Shown here: positions 8,511 to 18,877 of the stretch, in pieces | Layout: the number at the start of each line of letters is the position of its first letter | Numbering within the stretch: position 1 is the stretch's first letter | The notes under the pieces: model-generated | What the model was told of the DNA's origin: nothing | Database searches by the model: none | Seen by the model: the letters and a program-made list of their open reading frames with translations, nothing else | Program-made: the position numbers and the translations under genes | Assembly: GCA_013368325.1 (NCBI GenBank) | Contig: JAACJK010000027.1 | Location: forward strand, 1-23,261 | From: Ephemerocybe angulata | Lineage: Eukaryota; Basidiomycota; Agaricomycetes; Agaricales; Psathyrellaceae | Reading direction: 5' to 3' | Length of the DNA stretch: 23,261 nt

Positions 8511-10762
8511 CTACGTGGGCAGGGCGCGGTATACTGCATGGGTCTCGAAAGCAGCCCGGATGTCAGCGGAAAAGGGTCGCGTAGTGTCCTCTCCAGCTTC
8601 CCTAGCAGCCTTGAGTGTGGGGAATCCTGTCTCAGAGGACTGAAACATGGAGGCCTGGTTGAAGAACACCAGACTTCCGCGGCCGTAGCACTCGTCCACA
8701 TCGCCGGGGTGGGCTGCTCCCCGCTGGTCGTGACAATCTTGATGCCTATGGAGGGGGTCAGTCATAGAACCCGCTAGGTGATTACTTCGAGCACCCGCCG
8801 TCAATGTCCACATTGAAGTGGTAGAAGAGGGAGGATGGGTACTCGACCGCTACCCAAGGTGGGAGCTCAAGGCACACCCCTGCCTCCCAGATGCACAGCC
8901 AGCTTTTCTTTGTGTGGTCGAACGCCGTGCCTGTTCCAACTGAGTGGGGCTGGTTTGTGAGAGGAGACACTGCTTACCAGGGATTTGATAGACAATGACG
9001 ATGCAGACGCCTACAATGTTCTTCCAATCTGCATGGGGCTCGCAGTGGACCCGCCTTTCCCCGACCAGGATCCCGTTGATGCAGAGATTCCAAAACAGCC
9101 CGAACTGGGGGCCTTGTTTTGAGTGCTCTCTATGCCACTCTCCGCACGCGCGGTACCGTTTAGCCACGTTCGGGAAGTACAGCCAGACCAGGGAAGAGGC
9201 CCAGCCCCTGTGAGGCGGATCAGCGCTGCTCGAGGGGTGCGGCACAGGGCGGGACTCACACCAGGCGGCGAATAATGGGCGTGCTGATGAACACATCCGC
9301 TTCTTTGGGGTATCGGCTGTGGAATTCCGCCAGCTTAATATCCTGCTGCTGTGTGAGCGTCGACGCTACAGCATGGCGGGCGGCCACCTACCGGGGTGTA
9401 GGGGCGGTAGTACCCAAGGATCACAGGTAGGTGCTTCCCCCTGGACCTAGCCTTCCCCTGCGCCTCCTCCGCCTCGAGGGGGGCCTTCATGAACGCCGAC
9501 ACAGCGCTCCAAAACGCCTCCGCCCTCGCCTCGAGCCAGGTGGCTGGGCTAGTTCTCACCAGAAACGCCCTGCCCTCCTGGTCCAGGAGAATGGTCGCGG
9601 ATCTGTGGCCCCTGCGTCTGGGTGTCAGGGCCGGTAGCATACGTCTCGAGGGTCTGGGGACTCACCTCGCTGCAGGAATCAGCTGGAATTCCCCCATACA
9701 CTCCCCAAGAGTTCCTTTCTTGTAGCGTCTGTTGATCTCGTCTCTGGCTGTAGCTGGGGGGTTCCTCCCCATCCACCCGCTGTAAGTCCTGTTTCCCGCC
9801 CTGGCCGCAGAAAACAGGTCGGAGATGTAGTAGTCGGCTCTGCTCGTGTGGTGCTTGTAGAGAGACAGCCTCTTGCTCTCTTGAGGGTCAGGGCCCCTGT
9901 GGTCGACGCCCCCCCGGGATTTCTTCTTCCCCGCCCTGCGCCCCCTCGGTCGCTTCGTCCCGGCCAGGGGAGGGGGGACCGCGTCTTCCTTCCCCTCGGA
10001 CGGCGCGCCCTCGTCCTTCGGCGGGCGGGGAGGGGGGACCTCGTCCTCCTCTGTCTCGGAGGGCGGGCCCTCGTCCTTCGGTGGGTCCTTCGTCGGAGTC
10101 GCCAGCCCCGCAGCGGCCCTGCAACTGACAGTCAGCAACGTCCTGCTGCGGCGTAGAGGCACTTACTCCCAGCACATCCCCGCGGGCGAGAGCTCCCCGT
10201 CTTTGTTGAACCACTGGTACGTCGACAGAGCTTCCAGGGGGGGGCCGTCGAAGAGGAGCGAAGGAAACAGGGGTAGGTCCTCGGCAACGCTTGGGGAGGG
10301 CCCTCCCGCGGCGTCGCCTGGCTGAATGCGCTCCCTCAGGAGGACAGGGCATGTGTAGAAGTCTGCGGTGTCTTGCGCCTAGAAACGTGGTGAGTGCGCG
10401 CCTTCGGGGGGGCTGGGGCTCTGTCACTCACCTCAGAGGACCCCCCGACTCCTTCGCGGCTCTCCTATTGGGGTGCAGTCAGCGTCTGTGTGTGTGTACG
10501 GCGGGAGCCCAGGTTCCGCGCGTGCAGCAGTGCAAGTGGCTCCGCACCGCGCTAGCGTCGCCCGGCTCCCAGACGAGTAGAGTACTCACAGGCCAGCTCA
10601 TCCCCCCGACTCCTTCGCGGCTCTCCTGTTGGGGTGCAGTCAGCGTCTGTGTGTGTGTACGGCGGGAGCCCAGGTTCCGCGCATGCAGCAGTGCAAGTGG
10701 CTCCGCACCGCGCTAGCGTCGCCCGGCTCCCAGACGAGTAGAGTACTTACAGGCCGGCTCAT
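8511..10762 (-). CDS. 2OG-Fe(II) dioxygenase-like protein, possible TET/JBP-type
   Basis: Ten exons join through GT-AG introns: 10751-10762, 10590-10625, 10432-10464, 10167-10378, 9666-10118, 9392-9617, 9260-9342, 8978-9207, 8795-8930 and 8511-8745. They total 552 codons with no internal stop. The N-terminus is a duplicated short block. Then come PLFPSLLFDGPPLEAL, a Pro/Glu/Lys linker with a basic patch, and LPVILGYYRPYTP. The C-terminal half looks like a double-stranded beta helix: FGLFWNLCIN, then H-A-D at about 410-412 (CEPHADWKN) and a distal His at about 466 (FYHFNVD). This HxD...H pattern fits an iron-binding dioxygenase. I recall similar Agaricomycete proteins from the TET/JBP-like group, which oxidise methylated DNA bases, but cannot confirm it. 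After the last intron the spliced frame is open, but the other frame (IKIVTTSGEQPTP) looks more family-like, so a small defect is possible. Confidence 0.55.
10441..10762 (-). repeat. Two tandem 161-bp units duplicating exon 1 and its intron
   Basis: Units 10441-10601 and 10602-10762 differ at only about four or five positions, including CTATTG versus CTGTTG and CACAGGCCAG versus TACAGGCCGG. Each unit holds the end of one exon, a 125-nt intron and a short ATGAGC(C/T)GGCCT exon. Splicing gives a repeated block, ESREGVGG, in frame, and two possible start codons. The donor and acceptor sites are intact in both copies. Confidence 0.85.
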
Positions 10763-10942
10763 GGGGGCTGTTGCTGGGGATGGCTGCTGGCAAAGAGCTC
10801 TTTTAAGGCAGCTGCTTGAACTCAATCAGTCCCGCAGGCGGAACATCAATCGGCGGCTGTTGCCAACCCTACGACGGGTATCACACACGCATTTTCTCGG
10901 ATCAGTCCCGCGAACACGAACAGGACAAAAGTCTATGTACTA
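10763..10942 (-). promoter_or_regulatory. Promoter region of the dioxygenase-like gene
   Basis: This 180-bp region separates the gene start from the transposase stop. Reading on the minus strand there is a TTAAAA (about 10800-10805) some 40 bp before the ATG. An 11-bp direct repeat, ATCAGTCCCGC, lies at 10825-10835 and 10901-10911. The first copy continues AGGCGGAAC, which makes a degenerate form (one mismatch in the arms) of the GTCCCGC...GCGGGAC palindrome seen at 789 and 22710. No left terminal repeat of the transposon is visible here. Confidence 0.4.
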
Positions 10943-13358
10943 CTACATCGGCCCCTGCGGCGCGGAAATTGACGGTGCTATATGGTGAGAGGGATTTAAG
11001 GGAGCTGGTATAGTCGATTGAGATGCTCCCTGATCTTCTGGGGTAACTGGCTGCCTCCTCCCACCGGATACAAGGTTGAGTCCCGAGAATCGAGGATTCT
11101 CGGATAACTCCTCCCTGTGCTCGCTGATGTAGTCCCGAACCCGAGTGCTGACCTCCTTCATGTTCCCGCTATCACTTACTCCCAATGCCCTCGCAAGCAC
11201 CACCCAGTCGTCTCGCTTGTATGAGGACACCGATCCAGAGAATATCCGGGAACGAGTTTCTTCTGCCATTCGTGATACCCTCGCCGCTTCGGCTGCATCC
11301 TTCTGTGCTCGCTTCTCCGCCTCTGCATTTTCCTTCTCCAGACGCTCCGCCTCCTGCTTTTTAAACTCCTCGACGTACTCATGATGAACAAGAACACGTG
11401 CGAGTGTTTTCTTCGACCCCCGGCGTTTCTTCTTCTCCAAGTTCGCAATCTGTTCCCGGGCTTCAGCAAGCTCGCGCTTAATCATGGTGCAGTGAGCAGC
11501 TGATGCCTCGGCTCGAGACTTCCAGAATTGAAGTCCGTCCCAGTATTTCTGTAGCTCGTCGCGAAGCTTTTCGATTTCGGCCTTCATGCTTTCCGGATCT
11601 TCTGCAAGCCGCTCGTCTTCGTATGCTGACCGTACTGCAGGTGGTTTTAGGCTGCGGAAGTTCGACTCAGCCGTCGATTGGGATTGCGAAGTCGTAGCTG
11701 AGGAGAATGAGGTGTCGAGTGCCGTGTCGTCATCATCTAATGTAGTAGACCTTAATTATTATCAAGTTAGCAATGTTCAAAGCAAGATGTTATCATCACT
11801 TACACAGTAGAGTCGCAATCTGAGGAACTGTCTGAGCCGGAATCCGACTCGCATCCGTCACCTTCACCGGCATCCTCCATGTCCACATCGGGGTTGGCGT
11901 CAGTTTGGGTACTGAACTCTTCGACTTGAGGACTGTTCTCTGTATCGCTTTCGTCGCCAGCTTCCGGGTTGGTCGGGATCTCAGAGGATGGTGGGTCTAT
12001 GTCATCGGGGAAAGACTCTGGTACGTGCATCTTTGATGAAAACGACTTGCTTGGTGCGAAATCCGCATCTGTAAAGACATCGGGGTTCAGGGGATATATC
12101 CCCGTCTTCTCAAATGCCTTTTCTACGAGTTCAGTGGTGAAGCATGGGGGTCGCACCTTGAGGTACTCATGAATGACATTGTACCGGGTCGATATGCCGC
12201 TTCATAATGGCGCTTGTTTGGCAATGATCGGACCACTTGGTCTGAACATGCGTGAATATTACGACGTCGAGTGGCTGCGTCTTGTGCGTGGTCTTGGATG
12301 GGAGGGCTATAACAATAAACGCGCCATCCGGGTAGTTCTCGTACACCCATTTAACCAGCTCCCAGGACTCGTGGGACTCGTGTCCATCATAGATGAGGAC
12401 GACAGGCTTGCTAGGATCGACCCGGCGCGCCAGGGACTGCGGAGCGAAAACCTTTTTGAACCATTCGAACCCCAGGGAATTGTCTGTCCATCCAGATGGT
12501 GATGTAGCGACGCTATAAATCCTGATAGTTAGCATGAATAATTACTGAGAAGCCATGGACGACGCACAGCCCGATCTTTCCAATCGGAATGTCATTGAGA
12601 TTAGGCTTAGGACCTTCCGAGAGGATGAAGGATCCAGGCATAGAGTCCCCACTCGCAGAGACGCATTCAATTACCGTTGCAAGTTCGAGGTTGTCGCTTT
12701 GAATACGAAACCTGTCTCGCATATCCTTCAAGAATACATACTTCTTCTTCCCCTTATTCCGTCCGCCCCCCAGCTGAATCCCTTTCTCGTCCATGTTCCA
12801 TATTTGCTCCGGTGGAATGCCACCGTACTCCTCAAAAATCGATGCCAGTTTCTGAAAGTAGTCGTTAATCGTCGATTTGTTGAAATTGGTTGCGCGCTTC
12901 GGGTCGAGTTTTGCTGGGCGGCTGTTGACGAGTTCCGGGTGACGGCCGGCGAAGCGTTTCATCCAGTTCTTCCCCGGTACTTCACCAGTCATCTCGTACG
13001 CCATATTCTTAATGTCGGTAGAGTGGAAGGGACGCCCTGTTTCCGCGTTATGGCGCACCCAATCGACTACAACAGTCTCCTGGGCTGGCTTTAGGAGCTG
13101 CCTTGATGCAAATGCAGTACCCCAAGCCTTGTGCTTTCCATTGGCCCGGTCAGAAAGCGTGCTCAGGGCGACCTAAAGATAATAGCATTATCCCTAACTT
13201 GTATCAAGTGCACTTCTACTACTACGACTTACATTCTCTTTCTCGGCAGCTTGCCTCTTGGACTTGTATTTCTTAGCTTTAAGCCCGGCAAGCGCCGCTT
13301 GAACTCGATTTTCATAGTTAGCTTCCTCGCTAGCTCTTCTTCTTCGTAGTATAGCCAT
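10943..13358 (-). CDS. pogo-like DDE transposase with CENP-B-type HTH, one frameshift
   Basis: Four exons (13233-13358, 12568-13172, 11804-12512, 10943-11750) join through GT-AG introns of 60, 55 and 53 nt, with about 748 residues. The N-terminus MAILRRRRASEEANYENR and KYKSKRQAA suggests a psq/CENP-B HTH. QLLKPAQETVVVDWVRH opens the second HTH, with GKNWMKRFAGRHPEL later. The DDE core shows IWNMDEKGIQLGGG (first Asp), VLIYDGHESH (second Asp) and KTTHKTQPLDV (third Asp, about 39 residues on), so the catalytic triad is present. A Ser/Asp-rich acidic stretch and a basic coiled-coil C-terminus follow. In exon 3 one extra base in the CCC/GGG run at 12186-12188 breaks the frame between IMKRHI and NVIHEYLKVR. 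Removing it restores exon length, which points to a single-base event. It is likely inactive as sequenced unless this is an assembly error. Confidence 0.85.
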
Positions 13359-13686
13359 AGACAGAGAGGTTATTCGACAGGTAGGGGAGAAAGGATGTCA
13401 CACTTGAATTTGAACCGCCACTTAGCGCGCGTTGGACCCTTAGCGCTCAGAACATCAAAGAACATCAGTGACGTCAACATCAAACTGAATCAAACTCCGC
13501 TGCGTTTCCGGTCGGCGCGAGTGACAGAGCGTGACAAAAACCCAGATTTCTTAACTATACCCCCTGCTCATATTCTCCGGAAAAAAAGTGGTATTTGTGT
13601 ATAGACAGCCATAAGAACTATGTTTGTACAAAAAGAACGGCGTATTTTGACCCAGAAACCGTAAAACTGGAAAGTGTCCGAAAGAT

Positions 13687-13718
13687 GGGGGTGTCCGAAT
13701 TACAGGTTAGTGACAGTA
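13687..13718 (-). repeat. Candidate right terminal inverted repeat of the transposon
   Basis: The strand ends GGTTAGTGACAGTA immediately before host-like sequence and 49 bp from the JmjC stop codon. GTGTCCGAA is repeated at 13674 and 13691. It is called a terminal repeat by position and form only, since its partner was not found. Confidence 0.4.
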
Positions 13719-13767
13719 TCGCAAAGAAAGGTGCTACATAGGGATGTACAGATGTAAACGACTGCAG

Positions 13768-16700
13768 TCAACACGAGAGCGAATTGAGGAGCTTTTCCGT
13801 CAGGGGAGTTTTCGCGAAGGTGATCAGGTAGAGCGGGGTTGTAGTGTGGGGCTGGGCGACATGCTTCTCTTTCCCTTTCGCAGACCTGTACTTCACATCT
13901 CCGTCGGCAGGCGGCAGTGGCACAATCGCGATCGGCTTTTCTGTGTCCACCGTCCGTTTCTTGCCGCGTCCGATGCCGTCGAGGAAAACTCGCTCAAGGC
14001 CCGACTTGTAAGACAGGGCATCCCTGAGCTGCGTCACCACTGCCCCTGGCCGCGACGTCGCGCAGCCCGGCCAAGCCGGCTCGGCCTGTCCCTTTGGCTT
14101 GCGCTCCAGGGCGTCTTCCCTCAACGCATCTGTGCACTTGACAAGGTTGATCGCCTGCTCGACGAGCATCGCCTCAAAGTACTGCAGCACGTCTTTCACC
14201 TCGTCCATGCGAGACTGGCGAACGCGCACGTCTTCAAGGAACAGCATGGTTGACATCGCCGCTCCCCGGGCCTGGAGGAGGAGCAGGACGTCATCTCGGG
14301 TCATTTCGCCCTCCGAATCGCCGTAGCTGCGAGGGTCCAGCGCGAAGACGAGGACGACCACGACGTGCAGCATGACGAAGCCGTGGAAATCGTCCCAGTC
14401 GGTGGCCATGTCGACGCCGCGCACGTTGTTCAGCTCGTCGCCCTTGACGACGATCCTGTCGTGGTAGTAGATGGCGATGCGCAGCCAGACGGGCGTGAGG
14501 CGGAGGTGCCGAGTGTTGGTGATAAAATTCTCCATCAAAAAGCTGTGGACCAGCGAGGCTGCTGTCAGGGCCAGGGTGCTGCTGCAGTAGAAGTGGCCAC
14601 CGCGGCAGAAGGTGCTCCCCAGCGTCTGGACGGCGTGTAGCGTGTCGGGTGGCATGATGCTAGAGGAAATCGTCAGCACGGTTTTGTCACCACAGCTCCT
14701 GGCTTACACTATGTCCCCCCCCCGTGCCACCACCCCTTCCCATACGAGCTCGGATTCGCCATTCTTGCGGCGGCTCTGCTCCTCCCCCGCGGCAGGGGCA
14801 GTCGGGTTGCCCGGGTCCAACTCCATCCACGTTCTCACGTCGTTGTTCGCCCCGAGCAGGTACCCCGCCTTGCAGTTCTTCTGGCGTCTCCTGGGGGTAG
14901 CCACCGCCCAGAACTTTTCTTCGCCGACAACGGGCTGAACCCAGGTCGCCGTGCCGTCAGAATCGATGTGACCGTCGTGCCTGGCGTCCTTCGTCGCGCA
15001 GAGCGCCCAGCGGGCATCCCGTACAGGGTAGTCCAGCGCGAAAGCAGGAAGCTTCACGTGCATCGTTTCAAAGTATGCCTCCACGTCGAGGTAGAGGGCG
15101 TCGCGCTTCACCTCCGAGTCTAGGGCAAGGTCGAGCGCGTTGAGAATGTCCCCCGCGTCCCCCTTCTCGTGCTCCGCGATGAGCTGTTCCAGGGTCCCTG
15201 AGACGTGGATATCGTTGCCCTCCATGTCAGGCTGGGCTTTGCGGGAGAAGTCGTGCAGGACACGAACGGCAGTGATCGACGTGTACTCCTCAATTCCCTC
15301 CCTGGTGAACTGCCGCGGTCGGGGGTCTGAAATCACCAGGACCTGTTTGGACAAGGCCTCCCGCTTCTCCTCCCGCGTCGCCTTGTCCCACTCTTCCCGC
15401 GTGAAGCGTCTAAAGGCGGACAGCTCCGGCTTTGCGATATGGAGGGGTTTGCCGCCGACGTATCCCCCCACGACCAAGCGGCGGAGTTTCTCCCAGGCCT
15501 CCATATCTTCAGCCTATAGAAAAACAGCGGTTAGTGCCGTGCTATCTAGTCTGTTTGATAGACGACTTACACTGCAACTCGGCGTGTAGACGCGTTTGCC
15601 CCCGTCGATATCAAAGAGGTCATCCGCGGTCTCCCCCTCCTCCCGGTAGTCCGATACGCCGGCAGACGGCTCGTACGGTGGGGATTCCGTATCCACCTGT
15701 GCTGCACGGATGTCCGCCTCCTCAAGGATCCGCCGTAGGCGTTCTATAGCAGCTTCCGCCTTCTTATCCTTCTCCTTCCGCTCCCGCGTCTCTTTGCCCC
15801 CCTCTTCCGGCCTCCTCCTCTCCTCCTCATTCTTGTCGCGAGCCTGTTTCTTCCTCTCTTCCTCTTGAGCCTTCCTCCTATCCTCTCGACCCTTCCTCTT
15901 TTCCTCTTGAGCCCCCGCCTCTCCCTCCTCGCGAGCCCTCCTCTCTTCCTCGTCGCGAGCCCGTTTCTTCCTCTCCTCCTCGCGAGCCCGTTTCTTCCTC
16001 TCCTCCTCGCGAGCCCGTTTCTTCCTCTCCTCCTCGCGAGCCCTCCTCTCTTCCTCGTCGCGAGCCCGTTTCTTCCTCTCCTCCTCGCGAGCCCTCCTCT
16101 CTTCCTCCTCGCGAACCCTCCCCGCCTCCTCCTCGCGAGCCCTCCTCTCTTCCTCTTCCTCGTCACGAGGCCGTGTCCTCCTCTCCTCCTTTTCCTCGTC
16201 GCGAGCCCGTTTCTTCCTCTCTTCCCGCGTCTCCTTGCCCCCGTCCTCGTCGTCCTCCAGGTCGGTGCCGTCCTCCTCCCCGCTGCCCCTCACGTCAAAG
16301 TCCCTGCCGGCGCTCTTCGCAGCGGCGGCGTCCTCCCCCTCCTCCTCCTCGTCGCCAGCCCGTTTCTTCCTCTCCTCCCGCGTCTCCTTGCCCCCGTCCT
16401 CGTCGTCCTCCAGGTCGGTGCTGTCCTCATCCCCGCTGCCCCTCATGTCAAAGTCCCTGCCGGCGCTCTTCGCAGCGTCGGCGTCCTCCCCCTCCTCCTC
16501 CTCGTCGCCAGCCCGTTTCTTCCTGCCCTCCGGCACCTCCCTGTCCTCGTCTTCGTCGTCCTCCGGCGCCTCCTTGTCCTCGTCTTCGTCGTCCTCCGGG
16601 TTGGCGCCGTCCTCTTCCCCGCCGCCCCTCATGTCAAAGTCACTGCCGGCGTTCTCCGCAGCGTCGGCGTCCCGCCCCTTCTCCTCCTCCCGTTTCTCCC

Positions 16701-18877
16701 TACCCTCCGGCGCCTCCTTGTCCTCGTCTTCGTCGTCCTCCGGGTCGGTGCCGTCCTCTTCCCCGCTGCCCTCCATGTCAAAGTCCCTGCCGGCGCTCTT
16801 CGCAGCGGCGGCGTCCAGGCTGGGGTCAACCTCCATGTCCCGCCACCCCTCTAGCTCAGAATCGTCAAGGGGATCCCCGCCGGAATGGATCTGAGGCTCA
16901 TCGACCTGCATGCCCTGCACCCCCTTCTCTGCCGCCCGACTCTGGGAACGCATGGGCCCCGCCGCCAGCAACCCGAGTGCTATGTTGTGCTCATCCTCGC
17001 CCTCCGCTTCTCCCTCAGCATCCGCTTCACCATCTCCGTCCACCTCAACATCTCTCCCAGCTAACCCTAACCCAGCACCTCCAACGGCCTCTTCGGACTG
17101 AGCGCGCGAAGCAAAGGTACTCCCGTGGTGCAACGATGTCCGGAAGCCCGATCCAGAGCGCACGAAAGACGTGGGGAGGGCCTGCAGCGTAGACGTGGCG
17201 CCGTAGGCGTTGCTAATACAGCCCGCCAGCGAAGCAGTGAAACTATCCGCCGCGCTGGGCTCCCCTGCCCTTGAACTGTGTGCCTGCGGAGACAAGAGAC
17301 CCCCGTGGCTCAGGTGCGAGCTAGACGCAGAGCGATCGAAAGTCATCACTACGGGCGACGCATGGGGACCCCAGCTGGAAGGCCCAGGGTACATGTTCCA
17401 GTACACCCCAGTGCTAGGTCCTGCTTCGGCGCGATACGCGTGTATAGGCGCCGGCGCTGCGATGCCATGGGCCGCCGCCATAGCGTGGGAGGAGACGGAG
17501 GAAGTGTAAGGCGGGGGCGGGGCGCTCTGCGGGCTGTCGGGCTGGTACGAGTCGTATTGCGGTTGCTTGGCCGGGGTAGTGCTCCCTTCAACAGGCCGCT
17601 CGAACCAGTCATCGTCGGGGTCATTCTTGTGCCCGTCGGGGCCCACAAGGGTCTTCAGAGCGACGAGCGCCCCCTCTAGTGCTACCCAGCAGCTCTCCCC
17701 TTGGAACGCCACGCGGAATAGAGCGCTTTGGATAGCATTCTCAACTTGTCTGATGCCGCCTGGCCGGTTTTTTCGGAGGAGCGCGATCTAGGAATGCGTC
17801 AGTCGCCTGGGGTTACGGTCCACGCTAGCCACAAACCTCCACCATCCGTCCTCTAGACCACTTCCTTTTAGCGAGATCGGCCGGCTGAATCGAGTAAAGC
17901 GGACTCCCAAGCAGTGGCCCCTGCAGGTACCGCTCGTTGTCGGTCGTGCCGAGAATCTTGCATTGGGAGAGCAGAGACACCTCCTCCACTGAAAGCAGTT
18001 CATACCTAGGTGCGGCGGGAGGTCAGAATGTGAGTCGCGAAAACGCGGGAGGGACTTGCCCAGGAAAGCCTCTTGGATTGGCAAAGAAACCTTGGGCGCC
18101 GGTGGGGTCGAAGGGGTCCTAGCACACCCGAGTAAGTATGAAGAAACAGATATAGAGAAGCTGACGGTCTCACCTCGGTCCCGGCAGAACTGCACAAGTA
18201 AAGGATGTAGAGGGCGCACCCGTAGACGTTTCGGTGCACTTTGAGCAGAGCAGCACTTTGAACGTGCCGAACCACATTCTTCAAGAGCTGTGCGGCCGGG
18301 GACATGCTCAGACTGGCGTCATCGTGGACCGGCGTTGCGGTAGGGCTTGGTGGTGGTGGCGAAATCTTGATGAAGTTCTCGACGACCTTCGTCCACGACT
18401 GGATGCCCTGGTAGCTGCCGTCGGCCCGGGGGGGGCGAGAGACCATCCGTCGCACCGCAGGGACAGTCGCCACACCCTTTTCAAACAACCAAAAGTCGAG
18501 AACGAGGTACGCTGCTAACACCCGCGCCATCCTATCCGAATCTGTCGGGGTCGGCAGTCTGGAGGACAATGTCACCCCGTATGGGCAGGGGCTTTCGCCG
18601 GTTGCGTGGAGTATCGTGCTGGCTAGTACCTCCTCCGACCCTCTGAGGTGGGCATGCTCCAGATTTCCGAGTTTCTTGGCGAGATTCTGCCAGCAGTATT
18701 GGATGGGGCAGGCCCAGGTGCAAGGGAAGCGGCACTCACATAAACTGGTTCAGCGGGCCTGAACATATCTGTCAGCGGTTCCGTCGTCTCCGCGAGACCC
18801 GTCCTCAATTCGAAGAATGAGAGCCATCTCCTGTTGATGAGCTGCGGCGTCACCGCGAATGCAGTGGTCGATGCCAT
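13768..18877 (-). CDS. JmjC-domain protein with long acidic/basic repeat region
   Basis: Seven exons (18740-18877, 18174-18686, 18056-18090, 17837-18005, 15571-17787, 14708-15513, 13768-14659) join through introns of 48-83 nt and give exactly 1,590 codons, with ATG in a good context (ACCATGG). Residues 1-300 form a helical N-terminal region with QSWTKVVENFIKI and QGPLLGSPLYSIQPADLAKR. Residues about 300-560 are low-complexity and disordered. Residues about 560-960 are Asp/Glu-rich repeats then Lys/Arg/Glu coiled-coil repeats. The C-terminal part is a JmjC-type domain: GHIDSDGTATW (H1206, D1208), GEEKFWAVATP, then GGDIVIMPPDTLHAVQTLG (H1301) and GGHFYCSS. The HxD...H iron triad is intact, so it may be an active 2OG oxygenase, perhaps a histone or protein demethylase or hydroxylase. 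The substrate cannot be read from sequence. The donor of intron 3 (GTCCCT) is weak. No frame errors were needed in 4.8 kb of coding sequence. Confidence 0.8.
15895..16215 (-). repeat. Minisatellite coding for KKRARxEE coiled-coil repeats
   Basis: Units of 27 bp and multiples code for EERKKRARE and EERRARE on the minus strand. Three nearly identical 27-bp copies lie at about 15954-16034. The array is inside the JmjC gene and explains the long leucine- and proline-rich open frames on the opposite strand. Confidence 0.85.
16228..16830 (-). repeat. 153-bp tandem repeats coding for acidic blocks
   Basis: Blocks recur with a period of 153 bp between the first two (16228 and 16381), and looser spacing after that. 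Each codes for a core like SAGRDFDMRGSGEEDGTD followed by EDDED and a basic EERKKR segment. The core DNA TCAAAGTCCCTGCCGGCG recurs four times between 16290 and 16800, with one mismatch in the third copy. All are in frame in the JmjC gene. Length variation between strains would be expected. Confidence 0.85.

Larger units (their letters stand above)
10943..13718 (-). mobile_element. pogo-like (Tc1/mariner superfamily) DNA transposon, left end not found
   Basis: The element contains the DDE transposase described separately. On the right it seems to end at 13718: the last bases read TACAGGTTAGTGACAGTA, and GTGTCCGAA occurs twice just inside (13674 and 13691), typical of terminal and subterminal repeats. 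The final TA fits a TA target site. No inverted match was found left of the stop codon at 10943, so that end is either truncated or diverged. The insertion lies between the start of the dioxygenase-like gene and the 3' end of the JmjC gene, 49 bp beyond the JmjC stop. Confidence 0.7.

Noticed and set aside
9848..10156. Arg/Pro-rich + strand open frame
   Set aside because: It is the shadow of the Pro/Glu/Lys linker exon of the dioxygenase-like gene.
11145..13094. Several + strand frames such as 12555-13094
   Set aside because: They lie opposite the transposase exons, where the minus strand shows clear HTH and DDE motifs.
15865..17192. Long + strand open frames rich in Pro, Leu, Ser and Arg
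   Set aside because: They are the reverse frames of the charged repeats in the JmjC gene. The minus frame splices into a complete gene with an intact catalytic domain.
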